Source: Pseudonocardiales bacterium
GTDB taxonomy: Bacteria; Actinomycetota; Actinomycetes; Mycobacteriales; Jatrophihabitantaceae
Length of the DNA: 7,635 nt
Assembly (NCBI GenBank): GCA_030840415.1
Contig: JAVEEO010000393.1
Coordinates: 1 to 7,635, forward strand
Direction: 5' to 3'
Below are positions 5,777-7,635 of the stretch, in pieces. The notes beneath the pieces are model-generated. The model was not told where the DNA came from. It saw only the letters and a list, made by a program, of their open reading frames with translations, and searched no databases. Each line of letters starts with the position of its first letter. The stretch's first letter is position 1. Both the position numbers and the translations under genes were made by a program.

Positions 5777-5995
5777 TCACTCAGCTCGTTCGTCGGTCGC
5801 CGCGATGGCGGCATCCAGCCGGGCCCGGGCGCCGTCGAGCCAGCGCTGGCAGATGCCGGCGAGCTCCTCGCCGCGCTGCCACAACGCCAGCGACTCCTCC
5901 AGCGGCTGGCCGCCGCCTTCCAGCGCCTGCACGATGTCGCGCAGCTCGGCGCGCGCGGCCTCGTAGCTGATCTCCGGTTCGGGCTTCTCGCTCAT
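5777..5995 (-). CDS. xseB: Exodeoxyribonuclease VII small subunit
   Basis: XseB is the small helical subunit of exonuclease VII, several copies of which bind the coiled-coil arm of each XseA; the complex degrades single-stranded DNA from both ends into oligonucleotides. The 72-aa product shows the family core: SYEAARAELRDIVQALE, then GGQPLEESLALWQRGEELAGICQRWLDGARARLD (28-61), two helices joined by the usual Gly-rich turn. Length is normal (70-85). I chose ATG 5995, 11 nt after the xseA stop. An in-frame TTG at 6004 would add three residues (total 75 aa). Neither has a clear Shine-Dalgarno, so translational coupling to xseA is likely. It converges with the radical SAM gene. Identification is firm. 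Confidence 0.95.
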   Translation of the reverse strand: MSEKPEPEISYEAARAELRDIVQALEGGGQPLEESLALWQRGEELAGICQRWLDGARARLDAAIAATDERAE

Positions 5996-6006
5996 CGCAG
6001 GCAAGG

Positions 6007-7245
6007 TTAGCCGCCGCCGGGCGTGCCGCTGCCACCACTGCCGGGCACGCTGGTGACGCTGACCGAGAACTCCCCGTCGGCCACCCGAACCTGGAGCAGC
6101 TCGTCGGTCACCACCTCGCCGGCGGCCCGCACCAGCTCACCGGCGGAATTCCACAGCACGGCGTAGCCGCGGTTTAGCACCGCCTGCGGCGACAGGCTGA
6201 CCACTCGGGCCAGCAGTTGGGCGGTGTCGGCCTGGGCCAGCTGCAGCAGGGTGGCGAGCGTGCCGCGATTGCGCCGGACGGCCCGTTCACACTCATCGGT
6301 GCCACCCGAGATCAGCCTGCCGAGCCCGTGCCGCAGCCGCTGGGGCAGGCCCGCCATCAGCTGGTCCTCGGTGTCGAGCCGGCGGTGCACGCTGGCCCGT
6401 AACCGGGCGCGCGCGTCGGCGATCTGGCCCAGTTCGGCGAGCAGATCCGGCACGATCCGCTTGGCCGCGTCGGTAGGGGTCGAGACCGCCAGGTCGGCGA
6501 CCAGGTCCAGCAACGGCTGGTCGGTCTCGTGGCCGATGGCACTGACCACTGGGGTGCGCAGCTGCGACACCGCCCGCAGCAGGCCCTCGTTGGAGAACGG
6601 CAGCAGGTCCTCGACGCTGCCGCCACCACGCGCGACGACGATCACGTCCACGTCCGGGCGCGCGTCCAGGCGGCGCAGCGCGGCGATGATCTCGGTGACC
6701 GCGGTGCTGCCCTGGGTGGCGGTGTTCTCGATGGCGAACACCGCCCCCGGCAACCGGCGCAGGGTGTTCTCCACGACGTCGTGCTCGGCCGCGCTGGCTC
6801 GTCCGGTGATCAGGCCGATCGTCCTGGGCAGGAACGGCAAGGGCCGCTTACGGCTGGCCGCGAACAGGCCCTCGGCCGCCAGCAGCTGCTTCAACCGCTC
6901 GATGCGGGCCAGCAACTCGCCCAGCCCGACCTGCCGGATCTCGGTCGCGCGCAGGCTCAGGGTGCCACGCTCGGCGTAGAAGTCCGGCCGGGCCCGCAGC
7001 ACCACCCGGGTGCCCTCGGCCAGCGGCTCCAGCAGCACCGAGCGGTGACAGGTCACCTGGATGGAGATATTGGCATCGACGTCGCGCAGCGTCAGGAAGT
7101 AGGTCGAGACCCCGGGCCGGCGGACGAACTGGGCCACCTGGCCCTCGACCCACACCTCACCGAGCCGGCCGATCCAGTCCGAGATGGCCTGGCTGATCCG
7201 CCGCAGCGGCAGCGGCGCCTCCGGGCTGGACTCCAGCTTGCTCAC
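6007..7245 (-). CDS. xseA: Exodeoxyribonuclease VII large subunit
   Basis: XseA is the catalytic subunit of exonuclease VII, which trims single-stranded DNA during repair and recombination in the cytosol. The 412-aa length is typical for mycobacteria. Domains in order: N-terminal OB-fold for ssDNA (~10-105, with VWVEGQVAQF and YFLTLRD), catalytic domain (~130-265), then a long helical region (~265-380) that carries XseB, and a Gly/Ser-rich tail. Catalytic-type motifs are intact: GLITGRASAAEHD (144-156), DVIVVARGGGSVEDLLPFSNE (200-220) and AIGHETD (236-242). By alignment from memory to E. coli residues D155, R205, H238 and D241, the equivalents here are D156, R206, H239 and D242. The start is GTG 7245, overlapping the upstream stop in GTGA with no strong Shine-Dalgarno, so its translation is probably coupled to the preceding gene. 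Identification is firm. Confidence 0.97.
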   Translation of the reverse strand: MSKLESSPEAPLPLRRISQAISDWIGRLGEVWVEGQVAQFVRRPGVSTYFLTLRDVDANISIQVTCHRSVLLEPLAEGTRVVLRARPDFYAERGTLSLRATEIRQVGLGELLARIERLKQLLAAEGLFAASRKRPLPFLPRTIGLITGRASAAEHDVVENTLRRLPGAVFAIENTATQGSTAVTEIIAALRRLDARPDVDVIVVARGGGSVEDLLPFSNEGLLRAVSQLRTPVVSAIGHETDQPLLDLVADLAVSTPTDAAKRIVPDLLAELGQIADARARLRASVHRRLDTEDQLMAGLPQRLRHGLGRLISGGTDECERAVRRNRGTLATLLQLAQADTAQLLARVVSLSPQAVLNRGYAVLWNSAGELVRAAGEVVTDELLQVRVADGEFSVSVTSVPGSGGSGTPGGG

Positions 7246-7635
7246 TCGTCGTCGGAGGCGGCTTCGTGTGCCTGCAGGATCTCGGCCGCCATGGTGGCCG
7301 GGTTGGGCGTCGCGGACGGCTTGGCCTTGCTGGCCGCTACTTCGAGCGGCTCGTGGTCCGGCTGCTTGCGCCCGCCACCCTTGGCGGCTTTGGCCGGGAC
7401 GGCCTTGGCCGGCGCCGACTTGGCCGGCGCCGACTTGGCCGGGGCCGCCTTGCCGGGGAATGCCTTGGCCGGGGTGGCCTTGACCGCCGCCGACTTGGCC
7501 GGTGTGGCCGGGGCTGCCTTGCCCGGGCCTGATCTGGCCGGGGCGGCCTTGGAGGCCGACTTGGTCGGGGCGGCCTGGACCGGTGGCAGGCCGGGGAGGG
7601 ACACCGCCTCGGCCAGGTCCGGCGCCGGTGGCGTC
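7242..7635 (-). CDS. C-terminal part of an Ala/Lys/Pro-rich protein upstream of xseA (possible lipid-droplet-associated protein)
   Basis: 130 residues are visible before the TGA at 7244-7242; the frame stays open to the right edge (TPPAPDLAEAV...), so the start probably lies outside the window. A GTG at 7604 is a possible but weak internal start. Most of the visible part is low complexity: APAKS/PAKA units at about 7380-7560, then GGGRK, a more acidic end (ATMAAEILQAHEAASDDE) and no hydrophobic segment. It resembles histone-H1-like or HupB-type basic tails. In mycobacteria the gene directly upstream of xseA (Rv1109c) is, as I recall, annotated as a lipid-droplet-associated protein related to Rhodococcus MLDS; position supports that call, sequence seen here does not prove it. 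The diagnostic N-terminal domain is missing. It overlaps xseA by the GTGA junction, so it is first or early in the xseAB operon. Confidence 0.7.
   Translation of the reverse strand, partial: TPPAPDLAEAVSLPGLPPVQAAPTKSASKAAPARSGPGKAAPATPAKSAAVKATPAKAFPGKAAPAKSAPAKSAPAKAVPAKAAKGGGRKQPDHEPLEVAASKAKPSATPNPATMAAEILQAHEAASDDE
7380..7560 (-). repeat. Degenerate PAK-type coding repeats
   Basis: The plus strand repeats GACTTGGCCGGCGCC-like 15-mers. Two adjacent near-identical units lie at about 7402-7435, and more diverged ones (CCTTGGCCGGGG, GCCTTGCC) continue to ~7560. On the coding strand they encode APAKS, APAKA and related pentapeptides. Copy number is likely to vary between strains. Confidence 0.7.

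Noticed and set aside
6224..6979. 251-codon plus-strand frame antisense to xseA
   Set aside because: Ser/Arg-rich out-of-frame translation; xseA on the minus strand has intact catalytic motifs.

Overview
The window is high-GC actinobacterial DNA (mostly G/C-ending codons, GTG starts, few clear promoter elements). Gene content and order match the fum-glpX-DUF4245 ... xseB-xseA neighbourhood that I recall from Mycobacterium and close relatives (Rv1098c-Rv1100 and Rv1107c-Rv1109c in M. tuberculosis). I infer a member of the Mycobacteriales, probably a Mycobacterium sensu lato. This rests on recalled gene order and protein motifs, not on a search.

Left part, minus strand (1-2848): glpX (class II fructose-1,6-bisphosphatase) reads leftward, followed by a small YbjQ/UPF0145-family gene with a repetitive Gly/Pro/Gln/Trp tail. 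Then, after a GC hairpin, comes the 5' part of fum (class II fumarase), which runs off the left edge. glpX serves gluconeogenesis and fum the TCA cycle. The YbjQ-like gene sits between two genes that I recall as adjacent in M. tuberculosis.

Middle, plus strand (2849-5776): glpX is divergent from a DUF4245 single-pass membrane protein. Their shared 188-bp spacer holds a candidate glpX promoter and a partial direct duplication of the start of the DUF4245 gene. A 235-bp spacer of lower GC follows, with a hairpin, a possible 47-codon ORF and a near-consensus CRP/FNR-type palindrome (TGTGA-N6-TCACG). Next is a 634-aa cobalamin-dependent radical SAM enzyme, the most unusual gene here. It occupies a slot that holds other genes in M. 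tuberculosis. Codon use shifts within the gene from about 68% to about 98% G/C-ending, which suggests a mosaic or recently acquired gene.

Right part, minus strand (5777-7635): xseB, xseA and an upstream gene with an Ala/Lys/Pro-rich histone-H1-like tail form a tight operon (GTGA overlap, 11-bp gap) reading leftward and cut by the right edge. xseA and xseB encode the two subunits of exodeoxyribonuclease VII. The radical SAM gene and xseB converge on a 60-bp spacer full of CGCTCGCT repeats and a strong palindrome, probably a bidirectional terminator.

No tRNA, rRNA, CRISPR array, transposase or recombinase is visible. No intergenic stretch exceeds 300 bases.
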